64,000 nt of DNA from Clostridia bacterium. Lineage in GTDB: Bacteria; Bacillota; Clostridia; Lachnospirales; Lachnospiraceae. The position numbers were made by a program, and so were the translations under genes. The stretch lies in contig QKAS01000072.1 in assembly GCA_003246295.1 (NCBI GenBank), positions 1-64,000 on the forward strand. The letters run 5' to 3'. The notes below the pieces were generated by a model that saw only the letters and a list, made by a program, of their open reading frames with translations, was not told the DNA's origin and searched no databases. Position 1 is the first letter of the stretch. Each line of letters opens with the position of its first letter. Below are positions 63,726-64,000 of this stretch, in pieces.

Positions 63726-64000
63726 ATATAAACTACCTCCATTTCTATAATCATCTTCATTACTAAGTTACATACTCCTTAAACTTGCCTTGTACAATTA
63801 GGATAAAACTTTATATGTCCTATAAAACGGATTTGAATAATCTATTTTTAGACCTTTTTTAATAAAAGAACAAAAAAAGAGCTACAAAAGAATATTATTC
63901 CTTTCAAGCCCTTAACTTATAATGACATTTGCTAAAATAAATCAGTATGCCTACAAATCAAATTTCTCCCTATATTTAGTGCTGTTTTTACAATCTTTAG

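Overview
The window is AT-rich DNA from a low-GC Gram-positive bacterium of the Clostridia, most likely a member of the Lachnospiraceae. This rests on the lipoprotein signals, the strong AGGAGG ribosome binding sites, the DhaS-type TetR regulators, BlaI/BlaR1, DegV and CmpB families, and an rlmD tail with the C-terminal extension I know from Lachnospiraceae homologues. No rRNA, tRNA or CRISPR array was seen.

Left part, 1 to about 29.3 kb, looks like host chromosome. It holds a sugar-binding lipoprotein next to its LacI regulator (0.2-2.8 kb). A BlaI/BlaR1 sensor pair (3.1-5.3 kb) lies beside two related secreted proteins (5.3-7.7 kb) whose promoter carries BlaI-type boxes, so the sensor probably controls these rather than a beta-lactamase. 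Then come an acetyltransferase, a broken RpiR regulator, a VOC protein, AraC and HxlR regulators with an NmrA-type reductase, and a UvrA remnant. An eight-gene leftward operon (14.1-20.6 kb) has HD, CmpB, DegV, patatin, a second YidC, a second UppS, a radical SAM enzyme and PadR; it looks like an envelope-lipid pathway of unknown product. TetR genes and an MMPL exporter with a repeat-rich exported partner (23.0-28.2 kb) close this part. Decay is common: nonsense codons, truncations and a lost start codon.

At about 29.3 kb the 3' end of rlmD (23S rRNA m5U methyltransferase) is cut off. Next to it stands a large serine recombinase pointing at the junction, as expected when an integrative element has entered rlmD. 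The rest of rlmD is not in the window, so the element probably runs past 64 kb. Its first 10 kb carry a PemK/MazF toxin operon with two resolvase-like proteins that lack the catalytic serine, a strongly structured non-coding stretch of about 550 nt, duplicated Xre regulators, small zinc-ribbon proteins, a palindrome with iterated CTTGTGTT motifs, and a large GTPase. The GTPase has a leader containing a terminator, a competing antiterminator arm and a 7-codon reading frame.

From 39 to 62.6 kb, all leftward, is a defence island. A complete type 3 BREX set (brxF, brxC, pglXI, brxHII, pglZ, brxA) starts from its own promoter behind a small Xre regulator. It is interrupted between pglXI and brxHII by an OLD-family nuclease and a UvrD-like helicase (a Gabija-like pair) and ends with a PC4/YdbC single-strand DNA binding protein. 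Upstream is a second tight operon: WYL regulator, ADP-ribosylglycohydrolase, DUF6361 protein, double-HKD phospholipase D-like protein and SNF2-type helicase. I do not recognise this as a named system, and it is my best candidate for an undescribed defence module. A SIMPL-domain protein and a small basic protein end the window.
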